From the NCBI RefSeq assembly GCF_008710035.1, contig NZ_VYKI01000002.1:74176-138175 (forward strand): DNA of 64,000 bases, given 5' to 3'. Source of the stretch: Stenotrophomonas cyclobalanopsidis (GTDB lineage: Bacteria > Pseudomonadota > Gammaproteobacteria > Xanthomonadales > Xanthomonadaceae). Each line of letters begins with the position of its first letter. Position 1 is the first letter of the stretch. Under the pieces are notes generated by a model, which was given only the letters and a program-made list of their open reading frames with translations, ran no database searches and was not told the DNA's origin. Positions 9,873-20,478 of the stretch are shown in pieces. A program made the translations under genes and the position numbers.

Positions 9873-11226
9873 AACCGCCGCGGTTGCCGCCCTTCAGGTT
9901 GGCCTTCTTCAGCAGGCTCTCGTACTGGTGGGACATCAGGTGCGCCTGCACCTGGGCGATGAAGTCCATCACCACCACCACGACGATCAGCAGCGAAGTG
10001 CCACCGAAGTAGAACGAGGCGTTCAGCTGCGTGCGCATCAGTTCCGGCAGCAGGCAGACGATCACCAGGTAGGCCGAACCGGCAGCGGTCAGGCGGGTCA
10101 GCACGCCGTCGATGTAGTCGGCGGTGGCCTTGCCCGGACGGATGCCCGGAATCAGCGCGCCCGACTTCTTCAGGTTGTCGGCGGTTTCCTGCGAGTTGAA
10201 CACCAGCGCGGTATAGAAGAACGCGAAACCGGTGATCAGCGCAGCGAACACGATCATGTGCAGCGGCTCGCCCGGGCCCAGGGCGTTGGCGACCTTCTGC
10301 AGGGTCTGGCCGACGGCGCTCTGGTTGGCGGCCTGGCCGGACCACATGGCCAGGGTGGCCGGGAAGGCCAGCAGGCTCGAGGCGAAGATCGCCGGAATGA
10401 CGCCGGCCATGTTCAGCTTCAGCGGCAGGAACGAGGTCTGGTTCATGTACGCGTTGCGACCGCCCTGGCGGCGCGCGTAGTTGACCGTGATCCGGCGCTG
10501 GCCGCGCTCGACGAACACCACGAAGAAGGTGAAGGCGAGGACGACGATGGCGATCAGCAGCAGCTGGATGAACTGGATGTTGCCGTCGCGGTAGGCATCG
10601 AAGGTGTGGATGACCGCACCCGGCAGGCCCGCCACGATACCGGCGAAGATGATCAGGGACACGCCGTTGCCGATGCCGCGCTCGGTGACCTGCTCACCGA
10701 CCCACATCAGGAACATGGTGCCGGCGGTCAACGCAACCACGGCGGTGAGCACGAAGCCCATGCCCGGTGCGTAGACGACCGGAGCGCCCGACGGTGCCAC
10801 CTGGTTCTGCAGCGCCAGGGCGATCGAACCGCCCTGCACCACCGCCAGCAGCACGGCGCCGATGCGCGAATACTGGGTGATCTTGCGACGGCCGGACTCA
10901 CCTTCCTTCTGCATCGCCTTCAGGGCGGGGAAGATGTGGGTGGCCAGCTGCATCACGATCGATGCCGAGATGTACGGCATCACGTTGAGCGCGAAGATGC
11001 TCAAACGGTGCAGGGCGCCGCCCGAGAACATGTTGAACATGTCCACGATGCCGCCGCCCTGCTGTTGCATCATGGCAAGCATGGCATCGGGATTGACGCC
11101 CGGCACCGGCACATAACAGCCGATGCGATAGACGATCAAAGCCCCGACGACGAACAGCAAACGTTGGCGAAGTTCAGTGAACTTGCCCATTCCGCCCGCG
11201 AGGTTACCGATGCCAGCTTGCGCCAT
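9859..11226 (-). CDS. secY: preprotein translocase subunit SecY
   Basis: Channel-forming subunit of the Sec translocon, 455 aa with ten predicted membrane helices. Recognisable family segments are [18 protein letters not shown], the plug/TM3 region and the cytosolic loop [18 protein letters not shown]. An RBS-like GGAG lies 10 bp before the ATG. It is the last gene of the spc operon, 7 bp after rplO. Confidence 0.98.
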   Translation of the reverse strand: MAQAGIGNLAGGMGKFTELRQRLLFVVGALIVYRIGCYVPVPGVNPDAMLAMMQQQGGGIVDMFNMFSGGALHRLSIFALNVMPYISASIVMQLATHIFPALKAMQKEGESGRRKITQYSRIGAVLLAVVQGGSIALALQNQVAPSGAPVVYAPGMGFVLTAVVALTAGTMFLMWVGEQVTERGIGNGVSLIIFAGIVAGLPGAVIHTFDAYRDGNIQFIQLLLIAIVVLAFTFFVVFVERGQRRITVNYARRQGGRNAYMNQTSFLPLKLNMAGVIPAIFASSLLAFPATLAMWSGQAANQSAVGQTLQKVANALGPGEPLHMIVFAALITGFAFFYTALVFNSQETADNLKKSGALIPGIRPGKATADYIDGVLTRLTAAGSAYLVIVCLLPELMRTQLNASFYFGGTSLLIVVVVVMDFIAQVQAHLMSHQYESLLKKANLKGGNRGGFARG

Positions 11227-11233
11227 GATTTTC

Positions 11234-11677
11234 TTACTCCGTCACGCTGCCGCCGGCAGCTTCGATTGCAGCCTTGGCACCGGCCGTGGCAGCAATACCC
11301 TTCAGGGTGAACGCCTTGGTCAGTTCGCCCTTGAGGACGACCTTGGCCTTCTTTGCAGTGCTCGGGACCAGCTTGGCAGCACGCAGGGCGGCGAAGTCGA
11401 TCTCACCGGCCGGCAGCTTGTCCAGCGCGTACAGCAGCACTTCAGCGGTGTCCTTGGCGATCGGCGAACGGAAGCCGATCTTCGGCAGACGACGCTGCAT
11501 GGGGGTCTGGCCGCCTTCGAAGCCAGCCTTGATCTTGCCGCCACCCTTACGGGCGAACGAACCCTTGTGGCCGCGGCCGGCAGTCTTGCCCAGGCCCGAG
11601 CCGATACCACGACCGACGCGGGTACGCTCGGTGCGCGCGCCCGGTGCCGGGCTCAGTTCATTGAGACGCAGAGTCAT
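11234..11677 (-). CDS. rplO: 50S ribosomal protein L15
   Basis: 147 aa. The Gly/Lys/Arg-rich N-terminal extension ([18 protein letters not shown]) threads into 23S rRNA, and a globular C-terminal domain follows. It lies between rpmD (6 bp) and secY (7 bp) in spc order. Confidence 0.97.
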   Translation of the reverse strand: MTLRLNELSPAPGARTERTRVGRGIGSGLGKTAGRGHKGSFARKGGGKIKAGFEGGQTPMQRRLPKIGFRSPIAKDTAEVLLYALDKLPAGEIDFAALRAAKLVPSTAKKAKVVLKGELTKAFTLKGIAATAGAKAAIEAAGGSVTE

Positions 11678-11683
11678 GATCGA

Positions 11684-11875
11684 TTACTCCTCAACCTTGA
11701 CGAGGTAGTGAACGGTGTTGATCAGACCGCGAACCTGCGGGCTGTCCTTCAGTTCACGGACATCGTTGAGCTTGTTCAGGCCCAGGGCACGCACCGACAG
11801 GCGGTGACGCGACTGGGTACCACGCAGGCCGCGCACCAGGCGCACCTTCACAGTCTTGTTGGACTCATTAGCCAT
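11684..11875 (-). CDS. rpmD: 50S ribosomal protein L30
   Basis: 63 aa, full length for bacterial L30: [17 protein letters not shown], then [20 protein letters not shown]. Its start overlaps the end of rpsE by 8 bp, suggesting translational coupling. Confidence 0.95.
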   Translation of the reverse strand: MANESNKTVKVRLVRGLRGTQSRHRLSVRALGLNKLNDVRELKDSPQVRGLINTVHYLVKVEE

Positions 11876-12410
11876 GGTTGAGTTCCTCCACCTTCTTGCC
11901 GCGCTTGGCCGCGATGCGCGCCGGCGACTGCGCAGCAGACAGGCCCTTCACGGTGGCACGCACCAGGTTGATCGGGTTGCGCGAACCGGTGGCCTTGGCC
12001 AGCACGTTCTTCACGCCAACCGCTTCCAGCACGGCGCGCATGGCACCGCCGGCGATGACGCCGGTACCTTCGGAAGCCGGCTGCATGAACACGCGGGCTG
12101 CGCCGTGACCATCCTTGATGGTGTGCCACAGGGTGCCGTTGTTCAGGTCAACGCTGACCAGGTTCTTGCGAGCCTGTTCCATCGACTTCTGGATGGCGAC
12201 CGGCACTTCGCGCGCCTTGCCATAACCGAAACCGACCTTGCCTTCGCCGTCGCCGACCACGGTCAGGGCGGTGAAGGTGAACTGGCGGCCACCCTTGACG
12301 GTCTTGCTGACGCGGTTGACCGCGACCAGCTTTTCGATCATGCCGTCGTCGACTTTCTCTTCGCGGTTACGGTCGCGATCGCGACCCCGCTGCTGACGTT
12401 CTTCTGCCAT
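11868..12410 (-). CDS. rpsE: 30S ribosomal protein S5
   Basis: 180 aa, decoding-fidelity protein. An Arg/Gln-rich N-terminal tail ([13 protein letters not shown]) precedes the double-stranded-RNA-binding fold ([18 protein letters not shown]) and the S5 C-domain ([17 protein letters not shown]). It overlaps rpmD and is separated from rplR by an unusually long 161 bp. Confidence 0.98.
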   Translation of the reverse strand: MAEERQQRGRDRDRNREEKVDDGMIEKLVAVNRVSKTVKGGRQFTFTALTVVGDGEGKVGFGYGKAREVPVAIQKSMEQARKNLVSVDLNNGTLWHTIKDGHGAARVFMQPASEGTGVIAGGAMRAVLEAVGVKNVLAKATGSRNPINLVRATVKGLSAAQSPARIAAKRGKKVEELNHG

Positions 12411-12540
12411 CTTGATTCCTTGGTAGTTTGGGTATGTACGGCTCGAGGCCGCTTATGGTTGTGGAGTACCGCGTTGGTGCGGTGGGCCGCTGCAGAAGAG
12501 CGGCGCCGCCCCGCCTCACTCAGGCGGGCGAGCAGGCGGA

Positions 12541-12561
12541 CAGGGGACGCGAGGTCCCCTG
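12541..12561 (-). promoter_or_regulatory. hairpin between rplR and rpsE
   Basis: CAGGGGAC-gcgag-GTCCCCTG, an 8-bp perfect stem 11 bp after the rplR stop in a 161-bp gene-free spacer. There is no T-run. It may be a processing or stability element (inference). Confidence 0.45.
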
Positions 12562-12571
12562 CCCTTATCCC

Positions 12572-12925
12572 TTAGAACTGCAGGCCGGCTTCGCGGGCGG
12601 CTTCTGCCAGGGCCTTGATGCGGCCGTGGTAGCGGTAGCCCGAACGATCGAAGGCAACCTTCTCGACGCCGGCGGCCTTGGCGCGCTCAGCAACGATACG
12701 GCCAACCTTGGCGGCGGCATCGGCGTTCTTGCCGTTCTTCAGGCCTTCCATGACGTCGGTCTGGGTGGTGTTGGCGGCAGCCAGCACCTTGGAACCGTCG
12801 GCGGTGAAGACCTGGGCGTACAGGTGCTGGCCGGTGCGCAGCACCGACAGGCGGGCGACGCCGAGCTCACGGATGTGGGCGCGGGTCGACTTGGCACGAC
12901 GCAGGCGGGCGATGTTCTTGTTCAT
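12572..12925 (-). CDS. rplR: 50S ribosomal protein L18
   Basis: 117 aa, 5S rRNA-binding protein of the central protuberance. [20 protein letters not shown] start and the C-terminal [26 protein letters not shown] signature region. It lies 86 bp after rplF with a hairpin in between. Confidence 0.97.
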   Translation of the reverse strand: MNKNIARLRRAKSTRAHIRELGVARLSVLRTGQHLYAQVFTADGSKVLAAANTTQTDVMEGLKNGKNADAAAKVGRIVAERAKAAGVEKVAFDRSGYRYHGRIKALAEAAREAGLQF

Positions 12926-12968
12926 TTTGATTGTTCCTTGAAAGCTGAAGGAGAGGCTTTTCCCTGAG

Positions 12969-12994
12969 GAGTCCGCACAGGGATGTGCGGGCTC
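12969..12994 (-). promoter_or_regulatory. hairpin between rplF and rplR
   Basis: GAGTCCGCAC pairs with GTGCGGGCTC (one wobble) around a 6-nt loop, in the 86-bp spacer. Same type of intra-operon hairpin as at 12541. Confidence 0.4.
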
Positions 12995-13011
12995 TTGCGA
13001 GGGACTCGCAC

Positions 13012-13536
13012 TTACGCCTTCTTGGCTTCCTTACGGATGATGACTTCGTCGGAGTACTTCACGCCCTTGCCCTTGTACGGTTCCGGCTTGCGGAACGCAC
13101 GGATCTTGGCGGCGACTTCACCGACGACCTGCTTGTCAGCGCCCTGCACCAGAATTTCGGTCTGGGTCGGGGTGGTGATGGTGATGCCTTCCGGCGCCAC
13201 GAACACGATCGGGTGCGAGTAACCGAGCGACAGGCTCAGGTCCTTGCCCTGCATGGCAGCACGGTAACCCACGCCGACCAGCTCCAGCTTGCGCTCGAAG
13301 CCTTCGGACACACCCTTGACCATGTTGGCCAGGATCGCGCGGACGGTGCCGGTCAGCGGGACCAGGTCAGCGTTCTCGGTGCTCAGGGTGGCAACGCCGT
13401 TGTCGACGTTGATGGCAATGCCGGCCGGCTTCGGCAGCGACAGGGTGCCCTTCGGGCCCTTGACGGTGACGGAATCGGCCTGGACGTTCAGTTCAGTCTT
13501 ACCCAGGGTGACGGGCTTCTTGGCTACGCGGGACAT
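13012..13536 (-). CDS. rplF: 50S ribosomal protein L6
   Basis: 174 aa, sits near the factor-binding stalk base. Two tandem L6 folds; MSRVAKKPV start and the C-terminal signature [25 protein letters not shown] lies before the ATG. It is 18 bp after rpsH. Confidence 0.98.
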   Translation of the reverse strand: MSRVAKKPVTLGKTELNVQADSVTVKGPKGTLSLPKPAGIAINVDNGVATLSTENADLVPLTGTVRAILANMVKGVSEGFERKLELVGVGYRAAMQGKDLSLSLGYSHPIVFVAPEGITITTPTQTEILVQGADKQVVGEVAAKIRAFRKPEPYKGKGVKYSDEVIIRKEAKKA

Positions 13537-13554
13537 AGTATTACTCCTTTCGCC

Positions 13555-13953
13555 TTAGGCCACGAAGCACAGGACTTCGCCGCCGACGCCCAGCTGGCGC
13601 GCCTGCGCATCAGTCATGATGCCCTTGGAGGTGGAAATGATGGAGATGCCCAGGCCGTTCATGACCTTCGGCAGCTCGCTCTTGCCGCGGTACTGGCGCA
13701 GGCCCGAACGCGAGAAGCGCTTCAGGGTCGCGATGACCGGCTTGCCTTCGAAATACTTCAGCACGATTTCCAGCTCGGACTTGTTGTTTTCCAGCTGGGT
13801 CACGCGCAGGTCGGTGATGTAACCCTCGTCCTTCAGGACCTGGGCGATCGCAACCTTGATCTTGGACGACGGGGCTTTCACCGTCTGCTTGCCAACTGCG
13901 GCCGCATTCTTGATGCGGACCAGCAGGTCGGCGATGGGATCAGTCATGCTCAT
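13555..13953 (-). CDS. rpsH: 30S ribosomal protein S8
   Basis: 132 aa, 16S central-domain binder. In E. coli it is the spc-operon repressor, acting at rpl[18 protein letters not shown] start and the C-terminal [25 protein letters not shown]. The ATG at 13953 gives the family length; an in-frame extension to 14076 has no homologous character. A 257-bp gap separates it from rpsN. Confidence 0.97.
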   Translation of the reverse strand: MSMTDPIADLLVRIKNAAAVGKQTVKAPSSKIKVAIAQVLKDEGYITDLRVTQLENNKSELEIVLKYFEGKPVIATLKRFSRSGLRQYRGKSELPKVMNGLGISIISTSKGIMTDAQARQLGVGGEVLCFVA

Positions 13954-14032
13954 ATGAGTACCTTTGAGTGCACCGATATCCGCTTTCGCGAAAATCTGTT
14001 GTCTCCTGGAAACGGGCCAGGTCCCTTGTTGC

Positions 14033-14051
14033 GGCAGGCCACTGGCCTGCC
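14033..14051. promoter_or_regulatory. 9-bp palindrome upstream of rpsH
   Basis: GGCAGGCCA-c-TGGCCTGCC is nearly a perfect palindrome. It is either a DNA-binding site or a tight hairpin in the rpsH leader; nothing further can be said. Confidence 0.35.
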
Positions 14052-14094
14052 CTGCTACCCCGTTTGCACAGAGCAAGACGCGGGAGTATACGCC

Positions 14095-14132
14095 AAAAGA
14101 GCCCGGCTTGCGCCGGGCTCCCTGGTTTTTTT
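14095..14132. terminator. terminator-like hairpin inside the spc operon (rpsN-rpsH)
   Basis: GAGCCCGGC-ttgc-GCCGGGCTC (14099-14120) has TTTT immediately after it on the minus (coding) strand and TTTTTTT after it on the plus strand (14126-14132). It could attenuate spc transcription partway. A TATACT -10-like hexamer (14090-14085) follows on the minus strand but without a recognisable -35. Confidence 0.5.
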
Positions 14133-14167
14133 GCGTCGGGGAAGCTGAATGCCTCCCCTGCCCGGTT

Positions 14168-14191
14168 CAGGAACCCCCGAAGGGGCTCCTG
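14168..14191 (-). promoter_or_regulatory. hairpin just downstream of rpsN
   Basis: CAGGAACCCC-cgaa-GGGGCTCCTG, a 10-bp stem with one mismatch, about 20 bp after the rpsN stop codon. With the element at 14095-14132 it makes this spacer the most structured gap in the spc operon. Confidence 0.4.
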
Positions 14192-14210
14192 ATCACAGGG
14201 CCGGCTGGGA

Positions 14211-14516
14211 TTACCAGCTGGCCTTGCGCAGACCCGGGACGTCGCCACGCATGGTGGCTTCGCGCAGCTTGTTACGGCCCAGGCCGAACTTGCTGTAGAC
14301 GCCACGCGGACGACCCGACAGTTCGCAACGGTTGCGGTGGCGGCTCGGCGACGAATCGCGCGGCAGCTTGGCCAGCTTGGTTGCGGCGTCGATCTTCTCT
14401 TCGTAGGTCGCGTCCACGGAGGACACGATCTTCTTCAGAGCCGCACGCTTTTCAGCGTACTTCTTTGCCAGCTTTTCCCGCTTGATGTCGCGGTTGACCA
14501 TGGAGGTCTTTGCCAT
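14211..14516 (-). CDS. rpsN: 30S ribosomal protein S14
   Basis: 101 aa, the long form without a zinc-ribbon CXXC set. [21 protein letters not shown] start and [23 protein letters not shown] near the C-terminus. It lies 18 bp after rplE. Confidence 0.97.
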   Translation of the reverse strand: MAKTSMVNRDIKREKLAKKYAEKRAALKKIVSSVDATYEEKIDAATKLAKLPRDSSPSRHRNRCELSGRPRGVYSKFGLGRNKLREATMRGDVPGLRKASW

Positions 14517-14534
14517 TTCGGATTCCTCGACGGA

Positions 14535-15077
14535 TCAGTTACGGAACGGGAACTTGAACGCTGCCAGCAGCGCCTTCGCTTCCGCATCGGTCTTCGCAGT
14601 GGTGGTGATGGCGATATCCATGCCGCGGATCGCGTCGACAGCGTCGAAGTCGATTTCCGGGAAGATGATCTGTTCCTTCACACCCATGTTGAAGTTGCCG
14701 CGACCGTCGAAGGAACGACCGGACACACCACGGAAGTCGCGCACGCGCGGCAGCGAGATGTTGATCAGGCGATCCAGGAACTCGTACATCTTGTGGCGAC
14801 GCAGCGTGGTCTTGCAGCCGATCGGCCAACCATCACGGATCTTGAACGACGCAACCGACACACGCGACTTGGTGACAACCGGCTTCTGGCCGGAAATCTT
14901 GGTCATGTCGCCGACGGCGTTTTCCAGGATCTTCTTGTTGGTGGCCGCTTCGCCGACACCCATGTTCAGGGTGACCTTGACAAGCTTCGGCACTTCCATC
15001 GGATTGGTGTAACCGAACTGCTTCATCAGCGCCGGTACCACTTCTTCCTTGTAGAACTTTTCGAGACGGGAACTCAT
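14535..15077 (-). CDS. rplE: 50S ribosomal protein L5
   Basis: 180 aa, 5S rRNA and P-site tRNA contact. Signature [13 protein letters not shown], and [21 protein letters not shown] in the centre. It lies 11 bp after rplX. Confidence 0.98.
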   Translation of the reverse strand: MSSRLEKFYKEEVVPALMKQFGYTNPMEVPKLVKVTLNMGVGEAATNKKILENAVGDMTKISGQKPVVTKSRVSVASFKIRDGWPIGCKTTLRRHKMYEFLDRLINISLPRVRDFRGVSGRSFDGRGNFNMGVKEQIIFPEIDFDAVDAIRGMDIAITTTAKTDAEAKALLAAFKFPFRN

Positions 15078-15088
15078 CTTCTCATTCC

Positions 15089-15406
15089 TCAGGCGTCAAG
15101 CGCCTCACCGCTGGAGCGGAACACACGCAGTTTGCGTCCATCCTCCAGCACCTTGAAGCCAACGCGTTCGCCCTTGCCCGAAGCCGGGTTCAGCACATTC
15201 ACGTTGGAGATATGGATCGAAGCTTCGCGCTCGACCACGCCGCCGGCAACACCTGCCTGCGGGTTCGGCTTGGTGTGGCGCTTGACGATGTTCACGTTGC
15301 CGACGACCACGCGGTCGCCGTCGACGCGGACGACTTCGCCCTGCTTGCCCTTGTCCTTGCCAGCGTTGACGACAACCTGGTCGCCCTTCTTGATACGGTT
15401 AGCCAT
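15089..15406 (-). CDS. rplX: 50S ribosomal protein L24
   Basis: 105 aa, assembly initiator at the exit tunnel. The N-terminal KOW motif is visible ([20 protein letters not shown]), followed by [19 protein letters not shown]. It lies 16 bp after rplN. Confidence 0.97.
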   Translation of the reverse strand: MANRIKKGDQVVVNAGKDKGKQGEVVRVDGDRVVVGNVNIVKRHTKPNPQAGVAGGVVEREASIHISNVNVLNPASGKGERVGFKVLEDGRKLRVFRSSGEALDA

Positions 15407-15422
15407 GATTATCTCCTGTCGC

Positions 15423-15791
15423 TCACAGCACTTCGGGAGCGAGCGAGACGATCTTCATGAACTTCTCCGAACGAAGTTCACGAGTCACCGGCCCGAAGAT
15501 ACGGGTGCCGATCGGCTCCTGCTTGTTGTTCAGCAGGACGGCAGCGTTGCCGTCGAAGCGGATCAGCGAACCGTCGGCGCGACGCACACCCTTGCGGGTA
15601 CGCACCACGACGGCGTCATACACTTCACCCTTCTTGACCTTGCCGCGCGGAATCGCATCCTTCACGGTGACCTTGATGATGTCGCCGATGCCGGCGTAAC
15701 GGCGCTTGGAACCACCCAGCACCTTGAAGCACATCACCTGCTTGGCACCCGAATTGTCCGCGACGTCAAGGTAGCTCTGCATCTGGATCAT
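15423..15791 (-). CDS. rplN: 50S ribosomal protein L14
   Basis: 122 aa. [21 protein letters not shown] start and the C-terminal [23 protein letters not shown]. It is full length, 11 bp after rpsQ. Confidence 0.98.
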   Translation of the reverse strand: MIQMQSYLDVADNSGAKQVMCFKVLGGSKRRYAGIGDIIKVTVKDAIPRGKVKKGEVYDAVVVRTRKGVRRADGSLIRFDGNAAVLLNNKQEPIGTRIFGPVTRELRSEKFMKIVSLAPEVL

Positions 15792-15802
15792 GATTCAGCT
15801 CC

Positions 15803-16072
15803 TTATTCAGCCGCGCGCGTGATGACTTCCACCACGCGCCAGTTCTTGGTCTTGGACATCGGAGCAATCTCGGTCACGCGGACGACATCGCCTTCCTTGC
15901 AGGCGTTGTCGGCATCGTGGGCGTGCAGCTTCGTCGAGCGCTTGATGTACTTGCCGTACAGCGCGTGCTTGACCTGACGCTCAACCAGGACGGTAACCGT
16001 CTTGTCCATCTTGTTGCTGACGACACGGCCTTCGACCGTGCGCAGCGCTTTGTTTTCGATATTGTCGCTCAT
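15803..16072 (-). CDS. rpsQ: 30S ribosomal protein S17
   Basis: 89 aa. OB-fold 16S binder with [22 protein letters not shown] and [19 protein letters not shown]. It lies 11 bp after rpmC. Confidence 0.97.
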   Translation of the reverse strand: MSDNIENKALRTVEGRVVSNKMDKTVTVLVERQVKHALYGKYIKRSTKLHAHDADNACKEGDVVRVTEIAPMSKTKNWRVVEVITRAAE

Positions 16073-16083
16073 AGCGGCCGTCC

Positions 16084-16269
16084 TTACTTCGTGCTGCCGA
16101 GCAGCGTCTTGACGCGAGCGATCTCGCGACGGACGCGGCGGATATCGTGAGTCTTCGGCAGCTGGCCGGTGACCTGCTGCATACGGACAGAGAACTGTTC
16201 CTTACGCAGGTCGATCAGGTGGGCCTTCAGTTCGTCAGCCGACTTTTCACGGAGAGTTTTCAGTTCCAT
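16084..16269 (-). CDS. rpmC: 50S ribosomal protein L29
   Basis: 61 aa, helical exit-tunnel protein: [18 protein letters not shown], then the signature [14 protein letters not shown]. Its ATG shares one base with the rplP stop codon (TGATG), implying coupled translation. Confidence 0.96.
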   Translation of the reverse strand: MELKTLREKSADELKAHLIDLRKEQFSVRMQQVTGQLPKTHDIRRVRREIARVKTLLGSTK

Positions 16270-16682
16270 CAGCGCACCGTCCGGGTCACGAAAGTGGTGG
16301 TGACCGAGAGCTTGGCGGCGGCCAGGCGGAACGCCTCGCGTGCCACTTCCTCCGAGACACCCTCGATTTCATAGATCATGCGGCCGGGCTGGATCTGGGC
16401 CACCCAGTATTCCACGTTGCCTTTACCCGAACCCATTCGAACTTCGATGGGCTTCTTGGTGATGGGCTTGTCGGGGAACACACGGATCCACATCTTGCCG
16501 CCGCGCTTGACGTAGCGGCTGATCGAGCGGCGGGCCGCTTCGATCTGACGCGCGGTCAGCTGACCGTGGGCGGTTGCCTTGAGGCCGTATTCGCCGAAGC
16601 TGACAGCGTTGGCGCTCCAGCTCAGGCCGTCGTTACGGCCCTTGTGCACCTTGCGGTACTTGGTTCGCTTGGGTTGCAACAT
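16269..16682 (-). CDS. rplP: 50S ribosomal protein L16
   Basis: 137 aa, needed for A-site function. [17 protein letters not shown] start and the family signatures [19 protein letters not shown] and [14 protein letters not shown]. It lies 5 bp after rpsC and overlaps rpmC by one base. Confidence 0.98.
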   Translation of the reverse strand: MLQPKRTKYRKVHKGRNDGLSWSANAVSFGEYGLKATAHGQLTARQIEAARRSISRYVKRGGKMWIRVFPDKPITKKPIEVRMGSGKGNVEYWVAQIQPGRMIYEIEGVSEEVAREAFRLAAAKLSVTTTFVTRTVR

Positions 16683-16687
16683 TGTCG

Positions 16688-17422
16688 TTACCTCGCTTCA
16701 CGAGCCGGGCGCTGACGGTCACCGCGGTCGCCGCGATCGTGACGATCGTTGCGCGACGGGGTGTCGTCCTGCTTTTCCTGGCCAACCTGGGAGAAATCGA
16801 AGACCTCGCCCTTGTAGATCCAGACCTTGATGCCGATGATGCCGTAGGTCGTCTTGGCTTCAGCGAAGCCATAGTCGATGTCGGCACGCAGGGTGTGCAG
16901 CGGCACGCGGCCTTCGCGGTACCACTCCGAACGGGCGATTTCTGCACCGTTGAGGCGGCCACCCACGTTGACCTTGATGCCCAGGGCACCCAGGCGCATC
17001 GCGTTGCCGACCGAGCGCTTCATGGCGCGGCGGAACATGATGCGGCGCTCCAGCTGCTGGGCGATCGACTCGGCAACGAGCTGAGCGTCCAGTTCCGGCT
17101 TGCGCACTTCGGTGACGTTGATGTGCGCCGGGACGCCCATCATCTCGCTCACTTCCTTGCGCAGCTTCTCGATGTCCTCACCGCGCTTGCCGATCACCAC
17201 GCCCGGACGGGCGGTGTGGATCGTCACGCGAGCGGTCTTGGCCGGACGCTCGATCAGGATCTTGCTGATGCCGGCCTGAGCCAGCTTCTTGCGCAGCATT
17301 TCGCGCACTTTCAGGTCGGCTGCCAGGTAACCAGCGAACTCGGCCTTGTTGGCGTACCACTTGGAGTTCCAGTCCTTGGAAATGCCGAGGCGGATACCAA
17401 TCGGATGAACTTTATGACCCAT
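16688..17422 (-). CDS. rpsC: 30S ribosomal protein S3
   Basis: 244 aa, mRNA entry-channel protein. [14 protein letters not shown] start, KH domain with [15 protein letters not shown], and the C-domain [17 protein letters not shown]. The C-terminal tail is long and Arg/Asp-rich ([15 protein letters not shown]), charged and probably disordered. It lies 18 bp after rplV. Confidence 0.98.
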   Translation of the reverse strand: MGHKVHPIGIRLGISKDWNSKWYANKAEFAGYLAADLKVREMLRKKLAQAGISKILIERPAKTARVTIHTARPGVVIGKRGEDIEKLRKEVSEMMGVPAHINVTEVRKPELDAQLVAESIAQQLERRIMFRRAMKRSVGNAMRLGALGIKVNVGGRLNGAEIARSEWYREGRVPLHTLRADIDYGFAEAKTTYGIIGIKVWIYKGEVFDFSQVGQEKQDDTPSRNDRHDRGDRGDRQRPAREAR

Positions 17423-17440
17423 GGTCTTTTCCTTATCCGC

Positions 17441-17776
17441 TTACTTGGCGGCGCCCACAACCACAGTGATGTGGCTGGTGCGCTTGAGGATGCGGGTACC
17501 GCGGCCTTTCGCCCGCGCCATGAAACGCTTCAGGGTCGGACCTTCATCAACCATGATGGTCTGAACCTTCAGCTCGTCGACGTCGGCGCCCTGGTTGTTC
17601 TCGGCATTTGCAATAGCCGACTCCACCACCTTCTTGATCAGGTGGGCAGCCTTCTTGTCCGAGAACTTCAGCAGGTTGACCGCACGTTCGGCCGGCAGAC
17701 CGCGCACCTGGTCAGCGACCAGACGAGCCTTCTGCGGGGAGATGCGCGCAGTGCGCAGGATGGCTTTCGCTTCCAT
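17441..17776 (-). CDS. rplV: 50S ribosomal protein L22
   Basis: 111 aa, lines the exit tunnel. [20 protein letters not shown] start and the beta-hairpin [19 protein letters not shown]. The upstream sequence GGAGAGATGACAATGG offers two ATGs; the second (17776) has proper spacing from GGAG and the family N-terminus, so the first (17782) is rejected. Confidence 0.96.
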   Translation of the reverse strand: MEAKAILRTARISPQKARLVADQVRGLPAERAVNLLKFSDKKAAHLIKKVVESAIANAENNQGADVDELKVQTIMVDEGPTLKRFMARAKGRGTRILKRTSHITVVVGAAK

Positions 17777-17788
17777 TGTCATCTCTCC

Positions 17789-18058
17789 TTACTTGCCCGA
17801 CTTCTTGTCACCACCGTGACCCTTGAAGGTCCGGGTGATGGCAAATTCGCCGAGCTTGTGGCCGACCATGTTCTCGTTGACGAGAACCGGGATGTGGTTC
17901 TTGCCGTTATGCACGGCAATGGTGACGCCTACCATGTCAGGCAGGATCATCGAACGACGCGACCAGGTCTTGACCGGACGCTTGCTACCCGCAGCGGCAG
18001 CCACCTTAGCAACCAGGTGGTGATCGACAAACGGGCCCTTCTTGAGTGAACGTGCCAT
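17789..18058 (-). CDS. rpsS: 30S ribosomal protein S19
   Basis: 89 aa. [19 protein letters not shown] start; [24 protein letters not shown] contains the S19 signature. It lies 6 bp after rplB. Confidence 0.98.
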   Translation of the reverse strand: MARSLKKGPFVDHHLVAKVAAAAGSKRPVKTWSRRSMILPDMVGVTIAVHNGKNHIPVLVNENMVGHKLGEFAITRTFKGHGGDKKSGK

Positions 18059-18064
18059 GGTCGA

Positions 18065-18892
18065 TTAGCCCCTACGATCGCGGACGATGAACTGCTGAGT
18101 GCGCTTGTTATGGCGCGTCTTGTAACCCTTGGTCGGGACACCCCACGGGGTGACCGGATGCGGATTACCCTGGCCGGCCTTGGCCTCACCACCACCGTGC
18201 GGGTGGTCAACCGGGTTCATGGCAGCACCACGAACGGTCGGGCGGACGCCGCGCCAACGCTTGGCACCGGCCTTGCCCAGCTTTTCCAGGCTGTGCTCGT
18301 CGTTGCCGACTTCACCGATGGTGGCGCAGCACTCGACCGGAACCTTACGCATTTCACCCGAGCGCAGGCGCAGGGTGGCGTAGATGCCTTCGCGGGCAAC
18401 CAGCTGCACGGCCGCACCAGCGGCGCGGGCGATCTGAGCGCCCTTGCCGGGCTTCAGTTCGATGCAGTGGATGGTGGTACCGACCGGGATGTTGCGCAGC
18501 GGCAGGGTGTTGCCCGCCTTGATCGGGGCATCCGAACCAGCGATCACCTGATCACCAGCCTTCAGGCCCTTCGGGGCGATGATGTAGCGACGCTCGCCGT
18601 CGACGTAGCACAGCAGGGCAATGTGGGCGGTGCGGTTCGGATCGTATTCGATGCGTTCCACGCGCGCCGGGATGCCCAGCTTGTTGCGCTTGAAGTCGAT
18701 GATGCGGTAGTGCTGCTTGGCACCACCACCGACGTGACGCACGGTGATGCGGCCATGGTGGTTACGACCACCCGAGCGGCTCTGCGACTCGACCAGTGCG
18801 GCGTGCGGAGCACCCTTGTGCAGGTCGGGGGTAACCACGCGCACGGCCGAACGGCGGCCGGGGGAAGTGGGCTTGAATTTCATCAATGGCAT
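18065..18892 (-). CDS. rplB: 50S ribosomal protein L2
   Basis: 275 aa, required for subunit association and peptidyl-transferase integrity. [15 protein letters not shown] start, and the C-terminal loop [13 protein letters not shown] with the conserved His. It lies 10 bp after rplW. Confidence 0.98.
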
Positions 18893-18902
18893 GGGATGTA
18901 CC

Positions 18903-19202
18903 TCAGGCCTTGGCCGTTACATCGATCGACTGGCCGTCGGCCAGGCGAACGTACGCCTTACGCCAATCGCCGCGGCGGCCAGCACGGTTACGGAAGGACT
19001 TGTTCTTGCCCTTGACGTTGACCACGTTGACAGCCTCGACCTTGACGCCGAACAGCTGCTCGACCGCGGCCTTTACATCGGCTTTGGTGGCTTCGTTCGA
19101 AACTTCGAAGGCATACTGGTTGGAAAGTTCCTGAATGCGAGCGGTCTTTTCGGAGACACGCGGGGCACGCAGCACGCTGAAGATTTTTTCGTTGCTGTTC
19201 AT
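18903..19202 (-). CDS. rplW: 50S ribosomal protein L23
   Basis: 99 aa, docking site for trigger factor and SRP at the tunnel exit. Starts [20 protein letters not shown]; the ATG at 19202 overlaps the rplD stop (ATGA), the likely coupled start. An ATG three codons upstream lies inside rplD and is less likely. The signature [17 protein letters not shown] is visible. Confidence 0.96.
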
Positions 19203-19804
19203 GCCAGCCACTCCTCGACCTTCTTGACCGCATCAGCGGTGATGACGACCGTGTCGGCACCGACCAGCGACACCGGGTCCAGACCCTGGACGTCACGCAC
19301 CTGCACGTACGGCAGATTGCGAGCGGACAGGTACAGGTGCTCGGAGGCTTCTTCAGTGACGATCAGCGGGCGCTTGCCCACTTCCAGGCCGGCCAGCTTG
19401 GCGATCAGACCCTTCGTGTTGGTCACTTCGACATCGAAGGACTCCACGATGGTCAGACGGCCCTGACGGTTCAGCTCGGACAGGATCGCGCACATGGCGG
19501 CACGGTACTGCTTACGATTGACCTTCTGCTCGAAGCTGCGCGGCTTTGCCGCGAAGGTGACACCGCCGCCGACGAAGATCGGAGCCGTCAGTGCGCCATG
19601 ACGCGCGCCGCCGCCCTTCTGCTTCTTCGACTTCTTGGTGGTACCTGCCACTTCGGAGCGAGTCTTCTGCGCCTTGGTGCCGGCGCGACCGGCGTTGCGG
19701 TAAGCAACGACGACCTGGTGGACCAGATCTTCGCTGAAATCGCGACCGAACACGGCGTCGGAGACCGAGACCTTGTTGTTGCTACCCGTGATAACGAGTT
19801 CCAT
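19199..19804 (-). CDS. rplD: 50S ribosomal protein L4
   Basis: 201 aa, [20 protein letters not shown] start, with the long tunnel loop ([18 protein letters not shown]). In E. coli L4 also represses its own S10 operon through the leader. As in rplV, the second of two ATGs after GGAGAG is chosen (19804 rather than 19810). It overlaps rplW by 4 bp. Confidence 0.96.
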
Positions 19805-19816
19805 CGTCATCTCTCC

Positions 19817-20467
19817 TTATGCCTTGCTCGCCGGACGGACGATCACGTCGCCACCCGCCGCACCCGGAACGGCGCCGCGAACCGCGATCAGACCGCGCTC
19901 CACGTCGACCTTGACCACTTCCAGGTTCTGCGTGCTCTGCTGCACTGCGCCCATGTGGCCCGACATCTTCTTGCCCGGGAAAACGCGACCCGGGGTCTGG
20001 CGCTGGCCCAAGGAACCCGGCGCGCGATGCGACAGCGAGTTACCGTGGGTTGCATCGCCCATACGGAAGTTGTAGCGCTTGATGGTGCCCTGGAAGCCCT
20101 TACCCTTGGTGACACCCTGGACGTCGACGATCTGGCCGACTTCGAAGATGTCCGCCTTGACTTCGCCGCCAACGGCGAAATCGCCGAGCTGCGCGTCTTC
20201 AACGCGGAATTCCCACAGGCCACGACCCGCTTCCACCTTCGCCTTGGCGAAGTGGCCGGCTTCCGGCTTGTTGACCAGGGCAGCGCGACGAGCGCCGACG
20301 GTCACCTGCACGGCGCTGTAGCCGTCGGTTTCGACGGTCTTGATCTGCGCGATGCGGTTGGGGGTTGCTTCGATCAGGGTCACCGGGATGGAGCGGCCAT
20401 CTTCGGTGAACACGCGGCTCATGCCAGCCTTGCGGCCCACGAAGCCCAACGAATACTTCTTCGTCAT
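19817..20467 (-). CDS. rplC: 50S ribosomal protein L3
   Basis: 216 aa, early assembly protein reaching the peptidyl-transferase centre. [19 protein letters not shown] near the start and [20 protein letters not shown] in the central signature. It lies 11 bp after rpsJ. Confidence 0.97.
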   Translation of the reverse strand: MTKKYSLGFVGRKAGMSRVFTEDGRSIPVTLIEATPNRIAQIKTVETDGYSAVQVTVGARRAALVNKPEAGHFAKAKVEAGRGLWEFRVEDAQLGDFAVGGEVKADIFEVGQIVDVQGVTKGKGFQGTIKRYNFRMGDATHGNSLSHRAPGSLGQRQTPGRVFPGKKMSGHMGAVQQSTQNLEVVKVDVERGLIAVRGAVPGAAGGDVIVRPASKA

Positions 20468-20478
20468 GGTCGTAGTCC

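Noticed and set aside
14085..14090. TATACT as a full promoter for rpsH
   Set aside because: No acceptable -35 at 16-18 bp (GCGCAA at best) and no TG extension, so it was kept only as a note to the hairpin feature.
16682..18049. Long plus-strand frames across the ribosomal cluster (for example 455 aa opposite rpsC-rpsS)
   Set aside because: They span several real minus-strand genes and their intergenic gaps, with no ribosome site or family motif; shadows of biased codon use.
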